Made by a program: the position numbers and the translations under genes
Source of the DNA: a bacterium
Lineage (GTDB): Bacteria; Bdellovibrionota_B; Oligoflexia; Silvanigrellales; Silvanigrellaceae
Assembly (NCBI GenBank): GCA_009918675.1
Contig: RGDM01000012.1
Location: forward strand, 17,481 to 81,480
DNA: 64,000 bases
Direction of reading: 5' to 3'
Notes under the pieces: generated by a model
The model's input: the letters and a program-made list of their open reading frames with translations, nothing else
Database searches by the model: none
What the model was told of the DNA's origin: nothing
Shown here: in pieces, positions 16,342 through 25,574 of the stretch
How positions within the stretch are numbered: the first letter of the stretch is position 1
Layout of the letters: every line of letters starts with the position of its first letter

Positions 16342-17563
16342 AACTCTGGACTCCCTGAGCGAACATCTGCTGGCGGTCATGTTACCTGCCTTGCAGACTG
16401 CGTCCAGTTCAATTCGGGCAGAAACCAAGAATCACCTGGCAAAGATGAGTCCACCTGCCGCGGACAGCATTGAACAATGCTGGTTACTATGGCAACTCCT
16501 GTGGATTTTTGCCGGCAAAGAAACACACGCTGTTGGCGGTTCCGCAAATGAAACTCCCGAGACTCGTTTGCGACTGTTGCGGGACACTCTGAAACTGCGG
16601 CTCAATAATCCGTTGCTCAAAAATAGCTTGCAGGGTCGATGGATGAACTCGTTCGGCCTCCCCGGGCTGAACGCAGAAGAAAATTTCGCGGCCAGCAGCG
16701 AGGAAACCTCCAGCAGCAAACAAAAATCTTTTCATCACACCCAACACCCTGCGCAGGTTCTGCGAAAATTATTAGAAGACTCTCACGCTGACAAAACGCA
16801 ACAACCCGACAACGCCCTCGCCCTGCTGAATCATTTCCTTTCGACCTACACTGGGCTCGGTGCAGCGCAACTCAAAAAAGTGAATTTTTGGATTGACGAA
16901 TTCAATTCAAACAAAGGAGTGCTTACCTCTCAGAGACCAGCACTCGCGCTTGTCACTGAATACTCTTGGTTGGATTTTTCCGAACTCAAGGACACGCTTT
17001 TACAGAGCAACGACAACTGGAGTGTATGCACGCAAAAAGAAGTCTATTGCATTGAACTGCCACTGGGCTTGAATCGACCGATCAGCTGGCAGCTGTGCGA
17101 TGGCTCGGCGTGGCTTGGATGGCCAGCACGGATTGGAAAAACAGGAATACACCCGACCCATCAGCGCGCATTGGCTTGTCATGAGGCTGCTCATATTCGG
17201 CAAAAAAGAACTGCCTTTCGCAGCCACCCGTCGGAACAAAATAGCACTGAAACTGCAAGTGCCTGGGAGAGCGAGAAGAGCGCAATTCAAAGCGAGTGGA
17301 ATGCACTCAACTCTTTCATCGTTGACTTACCAGCGAAACAGGCCGTTGAGTTGAAGAACCGCTGGTGGGCAGACAACTTCGCCCTACAAAAACAAATCTT
17401 TCTTGAAGATTGGCGTGCCTTTTCAGAGGCGCAAGAAGATAACAGTAGAGAGAACCAGCAAAAAACAACGGAACCAACAGAATTCCAGCTTTGGCAAGGT
17501 GGAATTTCGCTTCCGTTTATGAGCGCACTCTATGCGTTAGCTTGCGAAGATCTGCACATTTAA
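16331..17563 (+). CDS. Unknown protein with an HEAAH motif (410 aa)
   Basis: A soluble-looking protein, rich in Trp, Gln and Ser, with no signal peptide. Residues 284-288 read His-Glu-Ala-Ala-His, the zinc-binding HExxH pattern of many metallopeptidases, followed by acidic residues some 25-30 positions later. Without any other conserved context the motif could be chance. The ATG at 16331 is preceded by GAAGGA; an in-frame ATG lies nine bases earlier. It starts head-to-head with the ABC pair, with overlapping 5' ends, and ends 36 bases before the tRNA gene. Family unknown. Confidence 0.7.
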   Translation: MKLTTLDSLSEHLLAVMLPALQTASSSIRAETKNHLAKMSPPAADSIEQCWLLWQLLWIFAGKETHAVGGSANETPETRLRLLRDTLKLRLNNPLLKNSLQGRWMNSFGLPGLNAEENFAASSEETSSSKQKSFHHTQHPAQVLRKLLEDSHADKTQQPDNALALLNHFLSTYTGLGAAQLKKVNFWIDEFNSNKGVLTSQRPALALVTEYSWLDFSELKDTLLQSNDNWSVCTQKEVYCIELPLGLNRPISWQLCDGSAWLGWPARIGKTGIHPTHQRALACHEAAHIRQKRTAFRSHPSEQNSTETASAWESEKSAIQSEWNALNSFIVDLPAKQAVELKNRWWADNFALQKQIFLEDWRAFSEAQEDNSRENQQKTTEPTEFQLWQGGISLPFMSALYALACEDLHI

Positions 17564-17599
17564 AAGAAGTGTGACTTTGGGAGAATTAAAAAAAGAAGA

Positions 17600-17676
17600 T
17601 GGTGCAGCCGCAGGGACTCGAACCCCGGACCCCTGCCGTGTGAAGGCAGTGCTCTAACCAACTGAGCTACGGCTGC
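17600..17676 (-). tRNA. tRNA-Val(CAC)
   Basis: The minus strand folds as a full cloverleaf of 77 bases: acceptor GCAGCCG/CGGCTGC, D arm GCTC/GAGC, anticodon stem CTGCC/GGCAG with loop TTCACAC (anticodon CAC), T arm with TTCGAGT, and an encoded CCA end. The CAC anticodon reads GUG valine codons. A T7 run follows about ten bases downstream, a likely termination point. It lies 5 bases after the end of the DsbA-like gene in the same direction. Confidence 0.97.
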
Positions 17677-17681
17677 GCAAG

Positions 17682-18830
17682 TCACCGACGTTTATTTTCG
17701 TCGCCCCGTTTTGTCAACTGGCCTTGCTTTGCCGCTGCACGCATGGCTTTTTCAAGAGATTCTAACAAGCCGGGGCCTTCGAAAAGCTGGCCTTGGAAAA
17801 CAACCGCGGGTGTTTGCATCAGACCAACAGAACGAGCGAGCTTTTGCGCACGCCCCAGCAGCTCGGCAAGCCCTTCACCCGATCGGTAGCAGGAGCGAAA
17901 GTCACTCGTTTTGAAATCCCCTTGCTTGGCGAGTTCGAAGACAGGAACTTCGGATAGAAGGTCGCTTTTGGTGAGGGCTGCAAGGTGAAAGGAAGAAAAA
18001 TCTCCCAGCTGATGAGCGCACAAAGAACCCCGCGCCAACGCCATCGAAATTTCCGGGCGTGTGTAGGGAAACGGAACATAGACCGGCTTTAAGACACCGC
18101 GGTTTTCTTCAAGATGCTTTGCAAAATCCACCAAAAATGGAACGCAACCTTCGCACAGGTAATCAACAAACACGATTGCGTTTGCTTGCGATTTGCCTTC
18201 TCGCGGAAGACCTTCCAAATTCAAATCAGCCACATTTGGAATTGCCCCGGGCCGTTCAACGGCAAGCGACCATTCGCCTTTGTTGCGCAGTTCATTGCTC
18301 CATTTCTCAAGAGCTTCACGGCGGCGCACTTCGTTGAGATAGCTGATCAGCTGCGGCCGCACGGCCGCAAAGCCTTCGCGCGGTGCAGAAGGGTCACTGG
18401 CTTCGTACAACAGTCGTGCGTCGTCGGTTGTTGCTTCATCGCGCGGAAGGAGTTGCGCTTCAACATCGGTTAATGATTTTTGTTCGGAGGCAGCTCGCGA
18501 GGCTAGCGTTTTTTCAAGCAAATGAAAGCGAGCTATCTTGTCGAGCTCTTTGTAAAATTGCAGATCAGCATCTCGCCGAGTTTGCAGTCGCAAAGCGTGC
18601 GCACGATCAAAGCTTGCTTTCAGCTCAGTGGATAATTGCGCGGGAGAAACGGCCTGGCCGCGCATACTGAACAAAGTTTGCTGCGCTGAAATAATGAACT
18701 GATCTGCCAGCACATCTGCGCGGCTCTGAGATTCGTTGACAGCGAAAAAGCGATAGGAGCCCCAGACCAGGACCGATGAACACAGTCCTCCGAGAGCTCC
18801 CCACAAGGCTGACTTGCGACAAAAACTCAT
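17682..18830 (-). CDS. Membrane-anchored DsbA-like thioredoxin-fold protein
   Basis: A 382-residue protein with an N-terminal anchor (about residues 8-30), a long charged helical region and a C-terminal thioredoxin fold. The active site is Cys-Glu-Gly-Cys after Val-Asp-Tyr-Leu, and a cis-Pro loop is visible as Gln-Thr-Pro-Ala-Val-Val, as in DsbA/DsbG relatives. It should work in the periplasm on thiols or disulfides of other proteins. The helical part resembles the N-terminal helper regions of periplasmic chaperone-like proteins. The start at 18830 has AGAGG seven bases upstream. Confidence 0.82.
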   Translation of the reverse strand: MSFCRKSALWGALGGLCSSVLVWGSYRFFAVNESQSRADVLADQFIISAQQTLFSMRGQAVSPAQLSTELKASFDRAHALRLQTRRDADLQFYKELDKIARFHLLEKTLASRAASEQKSLTDVEAQLLPRDEATTDDARLLYEASDPSAPREGFAAVRPQLISYLNEVRRREALEKWSNELRNKGEWSLAVERPGAIPNVADLNLEGLPREGKSQANAIVFVDYLCEGCVPFLVDFAKHLEENRGVLKPVYVPFPYTRPEISMALARGSLCAHQLGDFSSFHLAALTKSDLLSEVPVFELAKQGDFKTSDFRSCYRSGEGLAELLGRAQKLARSVGLMQTPAVVFQGQLFEGPGLLESLEKAMRAAAKQGQLTKRGDENKRR

Positions 18831-18883
18831 GAAAACGCCTCTCAAACAAAACCGTTTAGGTGATGCCTGAGAAGCCTGCCGTC

Positions 18884-19507
18884 TTACAACCAAACTGTCA
18901 AACCAGCTCCAAGGCGAGTTGTGCGTGTGACAGGCTTGACTGCCTCACCTTTGCTGTTCTTACCGCTGAAGTTTGCGATTGTGTGATTCGCACCTAAGAC
19001 CAAACTCACTTGAGTTGACGCGTAGTAGCTGATTTCAAATATTCCTCTAAATCCAGCTCCCGACAACGCAAGACGTTCGTTCTCAATATTGAGGTTCGCG
19101 CGAGAAACAACTGCGGCTCCCCCAACAACGATATTGCTAACAGGTGTACTCATCACCATGCGGGTCTCGACGCCCGTATCGACTTGGCGCAACTCGTTGC
19201 CACCAATCTCTGGATTGTTCATTTGGGTTGTTGAGAAAAAAGCACCGGTTTGAATGAATCGGAAATGCTCGAGGCCGGCACTCAATTGCAAGCCATAGCC
19301 ATTCATTCGTTGGCTTGAGGCATTTTCACTTCCCAAAGACACATCGCTTTGCGCTGCATGAACCTGCTGAGACAAATAAACGTTATTCTTATAGGGAGAG
19401 CGAAAACGGTTATAATAGTCATGGGTCATTTCGTACCCATACGCCGGGGCAACCGCCCACAAGCTCACCCCCAACAACACTGCTTTTAGAACTGTAAACG
19501 CTTTCAT
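18884..19507 (-). CDS. Small outer-membrane beta-barrel protein (207 aa)
   Basis: A signal peptide ends in Ala-Pro-Ala-Tyr-Gly, after which the sequence alternates hydrophobic and polar residues in short strands and ends in Leu-Thr-Val-Trp-Leu, as outer-membrane barrels do with a C-terminal aromatic/hydrophobic strand. GAGGTG precedes the ATG. It lies 53 bases upstream of the DsbA-like gene in the same direction, so the thioredoxin protein may act on envelope proteins made from the same message. Function unknown. Confidence 0.78.
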   Translation of the reverse strand: MKAFTVLKAVLLGVSLWAVAPAYGYEMTHDYYNRFRSPYKNNVYLSQQVHAAQSDVSLGSENASSQRMNGYGLQLSAGLEHFRFIQTGAFFSTTQMNNPEIGGNELRQVDTGVETRMVMSTPVSNIVVGGAAVVSRANLNIENERLALSGAGFRGIFEISYYASTQVSLVLGANHTIANFSGKNSKGEAVKPVTRTTRLGAGLTVWL

Positions 19508-19732
19508 AAATCACCTCATGCTTTGCGTTTGTGAGCATGAAAGCAGGACCCATGCCAAAAATCCCTTGACATTATTTTATTTCGTAATTTCGAATCGTTA
19601 TACTTAAAGAATAAAACCAAGCGGCACGGCAGACTGTCGAAAACAACAGCATTGTTTAGTTTCTAAACAGCTTATTTGAACGCTCTGAGCGGCCGATAAC
19701 CGAAAAAGAAAAGCGCGAAGAGAATGGGTAGA
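19508..19732. promoter_or_regulatory. AT-rich divergent promoter region
   Basis: The gap between the divergent barrel gene and nadD contains an AT-rich stretch at 19566-19620. It includes TTGACA at 19566 and TATACT at 19599 on the plus strand, but their spacing (27 bases) does not fit one promoter. Each may belong to a different start. No hairpin or operator-like repeat seen. Confidence 0.35.
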
Positions 19733-20437
19733 ATGATGAAAAACACAGGTAGATTAGTCCGCATAGGTCTTTTGGGTGCCGCTTTTGATCCACCACATTT
19801 TGGCCATCTACGCCTGGCGCAGCTTGCACTCAACAGTCACGAAATTGATGAAATCTGGCTCGTTCCATCTCCCGAACGGTGGGACAAAAAACCGGTCGCG
19901 AGCGCCGAACACCGGGTTGCTTGGTTGAAAGCTGCGGTGAATCTGAGTCCTCACGAGCTTCGCTCGCGACTCCAGGTCACCGACATTGAACTTCAACAAC
20001 CCACTTACCGGGGAACATATCAGCTGATTTTGCAGCTCAGTCAGCTTTATCTGGACAAAAGCTTTACTCTTGTCTTGGGCTGGGACTCGTTTGTTGGGAT
20101 TCCTGCCTGGCGCGACCCAACAACCGGCGAACTCAATGGCGACAAGCTGCTCAAGTCGACGCGCTGCCTTGTGAGTCCGCGCGCAAACTCTCAAACAATC
20201 GAACACAGCCCGCACCCCGCCCCTCACAACGGAGGTGTGGTGATGTTACCCGCACTCGATGATCCAGAGGCTGGAGACATTGATTGGATGGTGGGTGTCA
20301 ATGCCTTACAAGTCGCAGCTCTTTCAAGCAGCCTGATTCGCACCGCGATTGCAACCAACACGCCGCTCGAATTTCTTTTCCCAGAAATTGAAAAACAAAT
20401 TCGAGACGGCGGTGATTACGAAAAAAACAAGAAATAA
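19733..20437 (+). CDS. nadD: Nicotinate-nucleotide adenylyltransferase
   Basis: The protein shows Gly-Ala-Ala-Phe-Asp-Pro-Pro-His-Phe-Gly-His near the N-terminus, the nucleotidyltransferase (T/H)xGH motif, and the Ser-Ser-Ser-Leu-Ile-Arg motif near the C-terminus that grips the phosphate. It transfers AMP to nicotinate mononucleotide in NAD synthesis. Length (234 residues) is slightly above average because of an insert around residues 120-165. Start ATG at 19733 has GAAGAGA nine bases upstream; an in-frame ATG at 19724 is possible. No obD/rsfS neighbours are seen, which often accompany nadD. Confidence 0.93.
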   Translation: MMKNTGRLVRIGLLGAAFDPPHFGHLRLAQLALNSHEIDEIWLVPSPERWDKKPVASAEHRVAWLKAAVNLSPHELRSRLQVTDIELQQPTYRGTYQLILQLSQLYLDKSFTLVLGWDSFVGIPAWRDPTTGELNGDKLLKSTRCLVSPRANSQTIEHSPHPAPHNGGVVMLPALDDPEAGDIDWMVGVNALQVAALSSSLIRTAIATNTPLEFLFPEIEKQIRDGGDYEKNKK

Positions 20438-20439
20438 AA

Positions 20440-21468
20440 TTAAAGCAAGAGCGAGCGCGCCTGCAATTCAATGCCGGACGTGAGACGAACACCCATGTGA
20501 GTCACGGTGTCGCTGGCAAGCAATGTTGCAAGCTCACCACAGGTGCGAATTGATTTCCCACGGACAAGTCCGAGCAAAAATCCGCCGGCAAAAAGATCGC
20601 CCGCACCGGTGGTGTCTACGACGTTGACCCTGCGTGTTGGGATGTGCTGCGTTTGCCCGTTGTGGCAAACAAAAGCACCGCTAGCACCATCTTTAACAAC
20701 TGCCATCTCAACTTGCTCGCCCAGTGTTCGGGCTGCTTTTTCACCCGTGCATCCCACCAGCATTTCTGCTTCTTGCGCGTTGGCAAACACCAATGAAACA
20801 CAACTGCGGAACAGTTCGGTAAACCTCTGCTTGCTGCGCGAAACAACAAATGGGTCGGCAACATCAAGGGCAATTTTCACTTTGTTGGCATGCGCAAATG
20901 CAAGCGCATGTTCAATAGCGTCAACCTGCTCGGGTGTATCCCAAACATAGCCGGTGGTGAAAAAGATTTTGCTGTTTTTGATATCCTGCTCGGGAACGAA
21001 AAGGCGATTGTACGCGCGGCAGGCGCCCAAATGGGTGTTCAACGTGCGCTCGCCATCGGGAGTCACCACAACCAAACACGTGCCCGTTGCTCCCTCGACC
21101 ACCGCAAGGCGATTGCGAATGCTCAGCTGCTCCAGCCGTGCTGAAAATGAATCACCGTAGGTGTCGCGCGCGACACAGGAGCTGTAGCTCACCTCAGCAC
21201 CTACAAGTGCCATGGCACGCAGTGCATTTGCAGCACTTCCGCCCAGTTCAACTTCGGCCGTCAGACGCCCCAGATTGGCAAGAATGCGAGTTTGCTCCGC
21301 TTCATCAACCAACTGCATGCGTCCTTTGTGCATGCCAAGCTCTTGAAGATCGCTCTCTTCAGCACGCACCAATAAATCCACGAGAGCATTCTCAATGGAA
21401 GTCACATCGATCCGGCGTGCAGATTGTTCGGGGCTTAAAAAAGACTGCGTCATGCGTCCCTCGGTCAT
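20440..21468 (-). CDS. PfkB-family sugar/nucleoside kinase
   Basis: A 342-residue ribokinase-fold kinase. The N-terminal half has Glu-Leu-Gly-Gly-Ser-Ala-Ala-Asn-Ala, and the C-terminal motif Asp-Thr-Thr-Gly-Ala-Gly-Asp-Leu-Phe contains the anion hole and catalytic Asp. The overall layout is closest to adenosine-kinase-like members, but the substrate is not certain. Its ATG overlaps the stop of the upstream lipoprotein gene (ATGA), placing it last in the tonB-receptor operon. This suggests it phosphorylates something imported by that system. Confidence 0.9.
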   Translation of the reverse strand: MTEGRMTQSFLSPEQSARRIDVTSIENALVDLLVRAEESDLQELGMHKGRMQLVDEAEQTRILANLGRLTAEVELGGSAANALRAMALVGAEVSYSSCVARDTYGDSFSARLEQLSIRNRLAVVEGATGTCLVVVTPDGERTLNTHLGACRAYNRLFVPEQDIKNSKIFFTTGYVWDTPEQVDAIEHALAFAHANKVKIALDVADPFVVSRSKQRFTELFRSCVSLVFANAQEAEMLVGCTGEKAARTLGEQVEMAVVKDGASGAFVCHNGQTQHIPTRRVNVVDTTGAGDLFAGGFLLGLVRGKSIRTCGELATLLASDTVTHMGVRLTSGIELQARSLLL

Positions 21469-22457
21469 TGTCGGGCTGAAAAAGTTGTCCAGGCGAAATC
21501 TATTCCACCTTGCAAATCGCGCACAATGCCAACCGCTGTCAACGGCTCGGAACCAGAAAACGTGAGCTCGGCTTTAGCGGCGCGTTGATTATCCAGTTCT
21601 CCGCGCGATAAATACCACTGCACTCGCTGTTTTGCCGAAGGGTCGGTGTCGCCCCCAGATAAGGTCATCTGCAGCGTCACTGGTGATCCTGCGACAACCT
21701 CTCCGCGTGCCGGCGAAAGTGCAGAAATCGACGGTGGCGTGTTGGTGATAGGCGAACCATTGCCTGTTAAAAGACGCGACAAACAGCTCTGTGTTGGTGT
21801 TTCTGAGCTTGTTGGCTGCGCAACCACAGGGAATGTCAGCACTCCTGTATCTGCGGTGAGTGCACCCGAAGTTGCTACGTATTCCAGTTTGAACAATGGC
21901 AACGTGCCCATCTGTGAAAATTCTCCGTTGAGAACTTCAGACGCAGGAGAATCGAATGCAATCACGTGCTCTTCAATTCGGATCGGGGTTTCTTGAACAA
22001 CCGTTCGAGATGCGGGCGTGGTGCTCAAACCGAGCGTTGCCAATGGAACTTCGATATCAAATTGCCCCAGTGAAGCATCGTTGATGAGCTTGCAAGCAGC
22101 ATCTGCAGGTAAAGGTTGAACGAGTTGAGTGCGTTTGAGTTTAGTCAGTTGCAAAGTAACAGGCTGCGCTCCTGGCGGTGCGAGAACAAGAAAGCGGAGC
22201 GCATTTTTTTGCGCGGGTCGCAACGGATATTGCTGACAGTGTGTTTCGCCAGCAAGTGTTAAACAATTTTGTCCACTCACAGGTGAAGCAAACTTTTGCA
22301 GTGTTTGAACTGCTGGCACACGAATATCTTCAACCACGTAAAAAATTTTGCTCGGCCTGCATGAAAGAGAAAAAACAAGCAAAGGAATTGAAAGAGCCAA
22401 GCGGAGTGTCTCCGTTGATTGCTGTCGAAGGCGACTCTCACGTGAAAAAATCGGCAT
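21465..22457 (-). CDS. Lipoprotein of unknown function in a TonB operon (330 aa)
   Basis: A signal sequence with Leu-Val-Phe-Ser-Leu-Ser-Cys gives a likely lipidated Cys33. The mature protein has an N-terminal beta-rich domain with four Cys, and a C-terminal Ig/PKD-like domain (Pro-Ala-Arg-Gly-Glu-Val-Val-Ala-Gly, then Gly-Gly-Asp-Thr-Asp-Pro). AAGGAG precedes the ATG. It follows the receptor gene by 11 bases and overlaps the kinase gene. By position it may be a surface or periplasmic helper of the receptor, as SusD-like lipoproteins are, though it is not a SusD homologue. Confidence 0.78.
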   Translation of the reverse strand: MPIFSRESRLRQQSTETLRLALSIPLLVFSLSCRPSKIFYVVEDIRVPAVQTLQKFASPVSGQNCLTLAGETHCQQYPLRPAQKNALRFLVLAPPGAQPVTLQLTKLKRTQLVQPLPADAACKLINDASLGQFDIEVPLATLGLSTTPASRTVVQETPIRIEEHVIAFDSPASEVLNGEFSQMGTLPLFKLEYVATSGALTADTGVLTFPVVAQPTSSETPTQSCLSRLLTGNGSPITNTPPSISALSPARGEVVAGSPVTLQMTLSGGDTDPSAKQRVQWYLSRGELDNQRAAKAELTFSGSEPLTAVGIVRDLQGGIDFAWTTFSARQ

Positions 22458-22468
22458 TGCTAGGCTCC

Positions 22469-24856
22469 TTAAAAAACAGCTTTGATTCCAAACGAGGGGA
22501 TAAGAGGCGTTCCGAGAACTTCTTCTCGGCTTCTGTAATCCGGAGAGTATCTGTAGCCTTGCACATTTTCTCGATTGGTCGCGTTGAGCAATTCGAAATA
22601 AGTTGAAAGGGTCCAGTCACTCATTCTGAAATCATAATCGGTTCGCACATCCAGCTGTGCAAAAGCAGGATTTCGGCCGTTGTTGATATTCAACACAGGG
22701 GTTGGAGAGGATGACAATGCTCTGTATCGACCCGTATTCTGGTTAAAGATGCTGCCCTCGATGATGTTGAAGGGGCCACCGCTCAAGTACTGCCAGCGAG
22801 CGCTTAATTCCCACTGACCGGTGACACGATAACTGCCAACTACATTGACGGAATGCGGCCGGTCGAAGTCGAAATTCCGCCAAACAAACAAAGCAGGATC
22901 TTTGCGTTCTGAATGACTCCAACCGTAGCTCAGCCAGCCATTCCAGCGTCCTTTGCGCGCTTTGCGAATAAGAATCTCCGCACCATACGCTCGGCCTTCA
23001 ATGTTGTTCTCGTATCGCAGCGCTCGATCCGCAGTTGCTTGGCCAACAAGGTGCCACATCTTTTTCTGATAGAATTGCAGATCAGCATCCAGATCTTCAA
23101 TGACATTTTGTTCGATTCCAAAAACAAGGTGACGTGCACGCTCGAGTGTCAGGTTGGGATTTCCGTAATCAGGGGCATCGAATTGTGGGCCCGGACGTTG
23201 ACTATACGTGCCAACGGCACCTTTCAATGCAGTGCCAGGAATCAGCTGCCAACGTGTTGCAAATCGCGGATCCGCCGCGCGCTGAACAGAACGATTCCCC
23301 TGCAGGAAGGCAACTCCTGGGTTGAGCATAAGCTCATCGGTCGGTTTCCAAACCACATCAAGATGGGCCTGAAGCGTTGTTGTTTCGCGCTTCACATCGG
23401 AGGAAGTCTTGCTTGCCGAATCAGGATCAAAAAACGGCGTAAAGCCTGTTGGAGGCAGCTGAATTGCGCTCACTTTCGAGGTTGTACGGTCGAACTCCGG
23501 ACGCACACCCATCGAACCCGACCACTGCTCGTTGAATTTTTTATCGACCACAACATCAAGACCAAGTCGATTCCCACGAACATCAACTGTGTTATCGAAG
23601 ATGTCTTGATTGATGATCACAAGTCGTTGTTGCGGGACAAGAGTTAAACCCCAACCATCGCCCAAGTTTAAACTGTAGCGCAGGCCCATGACCTCGAAGT
23701 AGTTGAACAAAGAAAACTGCGCTGTTCCTTCAGAATTATTTGCTTGACCCGAGGGTACAACCAAACTCAACCTATCTGCCGCGCCGACAAGATATCCTTG
23801 CCAGGTTCCCTTTGAATGCGTGCCGTTGAGTATGAGTTGGTAATCGGTGATCTGTGGAACTGTGAATCGCTGCAAACGCGAACCACCCACTTTCTTAATG
23901 AGCGGCACCAGCAATTCAATATAGCTGCGGCGGAATCCGGCGCGAACACCGACAGGCGTTTCGGAAAACGTTTGAGTTGGGGTTTCCAAATAAGCGGCAG
24001 ATTGCAAAAGCCCGAGTTCAAACTCTCCGCCTGTACGCGCAGGAACTTTATTCTCCGATCGCAATTGAATAGTTGCACCAATTGCGTCGTTGTAAAGCGA
24101 AGAAAACCCACCCGGATAAAAATCGATGCCCTCAAGTGCTCGAGTGGGAATCACTGTGCCAAGTCCGCCCAAGTGGAAAACAAAAGGTAACTCAAGTCTG
24201 TCGTAAAAACTTTTCGTATCCTCGGGCGCACTTCCACGCACAACCACATTCGCAGCCCCTGGAAAAACCGGCAACACACTTGGCAGAGTTTGCAAAGCCG
24301 ACACGGCATCTCCGCGTGTTCCGGGAACCCGCAAAATTTCGCTGCGGGTCAGTGACTGCTGGCTGACCTCAACCTTTCGCCGCGCGCGAATGACTCCAAC
24401 CCCCAAGAGATCTGCAGATGGCTCAAGATTTATTTTTCCAAGGTCCTCGACTGAGGGAGTGGTTGAACTGTCGCCCCCTGCAGATTGCGACAATGTTTGC
24501 GCCGAGGGTTGCTCGAGACGGTACTCAAGCGGAAGATACCCTTCTTTTTGGATCAGTAACGCCTCTGCGTTCGCCGGAATTTCAATTTCAAACACGCCAT
24601 CTGCATTGGTTTCTGTTGATAGTCCGCGCTTTGGCAAAACTGTCACCGTGGCGGCTTTGAGCTTATCCAGACTCCCGCGCACACCAACGCGTGCGCGCAG
24701 CTTTCGAACCGCCTCAGGTTTTGCTTTTTGCTCTTCTGCCGCAACCGTTGGCGCAGAACTTGGAGATGTTTCGGCAGCCTGTGCCGCGATAGAAAAAAGA
24801 GCGATGGAGAGTCCGAGGGCGGCGAAGGAAAAAGATTTAGATGCATATTTAGTCAT
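22469..24856 (-). CDS. TonB-dependent outer-membrane receptor with N-terminal carboxypeptidase-like domain
   Basis: A 795-residue protein: signal peptide (ends Ala-Ala-Gln-Ala), a carboxypeptidase-regulatory-like beta domain (about 50-120), a plug domain (about 150-270 with Val-Val-Arg-Gly-Ser-Ala-Pro-Glu-Asp) and a 22-strand type barrel ending in Lys-Ala-Val-Phe. Such receptors import bound ligands using TonB energy. The start at 24856 has GGAAGG six bases upstream and overlaps the end of tonB by eight bases. The ligand is not evident; the kinase at the end of the operon hints at a sugar or nucleoside. Confidence 0.92.
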   Translation of the reverse strand: MTKYASKSFSFAALGLSIALFSIAAQAAETSPSSAPTVAAEEQKAKPEAVRKLRARVGVRGSLDKLKAATVTVLPKRGLSTETNADGVFEIEIPANAEALLIQKEGYLPLEYRLEQPSAQTLSQSAGGDSSTTPSVEDLGKINLEPSADLLGVGVIRARRKVEVSQQSLTRSEILRVPGTRGDAVSALQTLPSVLPVFPGAANVVVRGSAPEDTKSFYDRLELPFVFHLGGLGTVIPTRALEGIDFYPGGFSSLYNDAIGATIQLRSENKVPARTGGEFELGLLQSAAYLETPTQTFSETPVGVRAGFRRSYIELLVPLIKKVGGSRLQRFTVPQITDYQLILNGTHSKGTWQGYLVGAADRLSLVVPSGQANNSEGTAQFSLFNYFEVMGLRYSLNLGDGWGLTLVPQQRLVIINQDIFDNTVDVRGNRLGLDVVVDKKFNEQWSGSMGVRPEFDRTTSKVSAIQLPPTGFTPFFDPDSASKTSSDVKRETTTLQAHLDVVWKPTDELMLNPGVAFLQGNRSVQRAADPRFATRWQLIPGTALKGAVGTYSQRPGPQFDAPDYGNPNLTLERARHLVFGIEQNVIEDLDADLQFYQKKMWHLVGQATADRALRYENNIEGRAYGAEILIRKARKGRWNGWLSYGWSHSERKDPALFVWRNFDFDRPHSVNVVGSYRVTGQWELSARWQYLSGGPFNIIEGSIFNQNTGRYRALSSSPTPVLNINNGRNPAFAQLDVRTDYDFRMSDWTLSTYFELLNATNRENVQGYRYSPDYRSREEVLGTPLIPSFGIKAVF

Positions 24857-25574
24857 AGATGACCTTCCAAACAAGTTTCTTACCAGTGACACCCACCGGA
24901 CGCCCCGCCAATAAGGCAGGGCGACATCTCAGTTTGAGCGCTGTTTTCAGTGCAAGTTTATCAATGTCAAAGCCTGTTCCGGTTTTCAAATTCGCCGTCT
25001 GGACAACGCCCGATGAAGCAATTGCAACTTCAATCACCACTTCTGCATTTGTGAGCCCTGCATTCAAAGCGTCCGTGGTGAGTTCCAAATTCGGAGGCAC
25101 TGGACACTGCGCAGGCGCATCAGCAACAGCTTCACTGAAAGTTTCCTCAGTCGCGGCCAAGGGAGGCGGCGGTGGTTTGTTGGCATCCGCAGGATTCACT
25201 TCTGCCAAACTCGAATTACCAACAGCAATCGCAGGAGCGGTGCTTCGTTCAGTGCCTGGTTTTGCAGTTGAATCCGATAAACCAGCGCGCACTTCGGGTG
25301 GTTGCTGAGGCTTCTTTGGAACGGGTTGACGCTTGTCGACCCGCACCACGGGGCGCGGCGTTGGGCGGGCTGATGGCGTTGGCAACACGGGAGCGGGAGT
25401 TGGGCGAACCACGGCCTGTGGCGGCTCGGCGATTCGAACTTTAACAGCCACAGGCTCGCGCACTGCTTCAGAATGAGGCAACCAATTCTTCAAGCCAATA
25501 AAAAGCACAACATGAGCAAGCATGCTCAAGAGCAACGCACGCTCTGTAAATGTCCTGCCCACCGAAAAGAACAT
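24849..25574 (-). CDS. tonB: TonB-like energy transducer
   Basis: A 241-residue protein with one N-terminal membrane segment (about 15-33), a Pro-rich spacer (about 45-145) and a C-terminal TonB domain with Val-Val-Ile-Glu-Val-Ala-Ile and Gly-Val-Val-Gln. Two Cys (one just before and one within the TonB fold, Leu-Arg-Cys-Arg-Pro) may form a disulfide. TonB passes inner-membrane energy to the receptor encoded next. No exbB or exbD is present in the window, so the motor must be encoded elsewhere. GGAG six bases upstream fixes the ATG at 25574. Confidence 0.88.
   Translation of the reverse strand: MFFSVGRTFTERALLLSMLAHVVLFIGLKNWLPHSEAVREPVAVKVRIAEPPQAVVRPTPAPVLPTPSARPTPRPVVRVDKRQPVPKKPQQPPEVRAGLSDSTAKPGTERSTAPAIAVGNSSLAEVNPADANKPPPPPLAATEETFSEAVADAPAQCPVPPNLELTTDALNAGLTNAEVVIEVAIASSGVVQTANLKTGTGFDIDKLALKTALKLRCRPALLAGRPVGVTGKKLVWKVIYD

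Noticed and set aside
16381..16428. Longer N-terminus of the first ABC half-transporter
   Set aside because: The extension runs deep into the divergent gene and is not needed for the ABCC N-terminal motif; the GTG at 16341 has a better ribosome binding site.
19566..19604. TTGACA plus TATACT as one promoter for nadD
   Set aside because: The hexamers are 27 bases apart, too far for one sigma-70 promoter.
22913..23647. 244-residue open frame on the plus strand
   Set aside because: It lies fully inside the TonB-receptor gene on the opposite strand, has no ribosome binding site and a composition rich in Arg, Cys and His unlike real proteins here.
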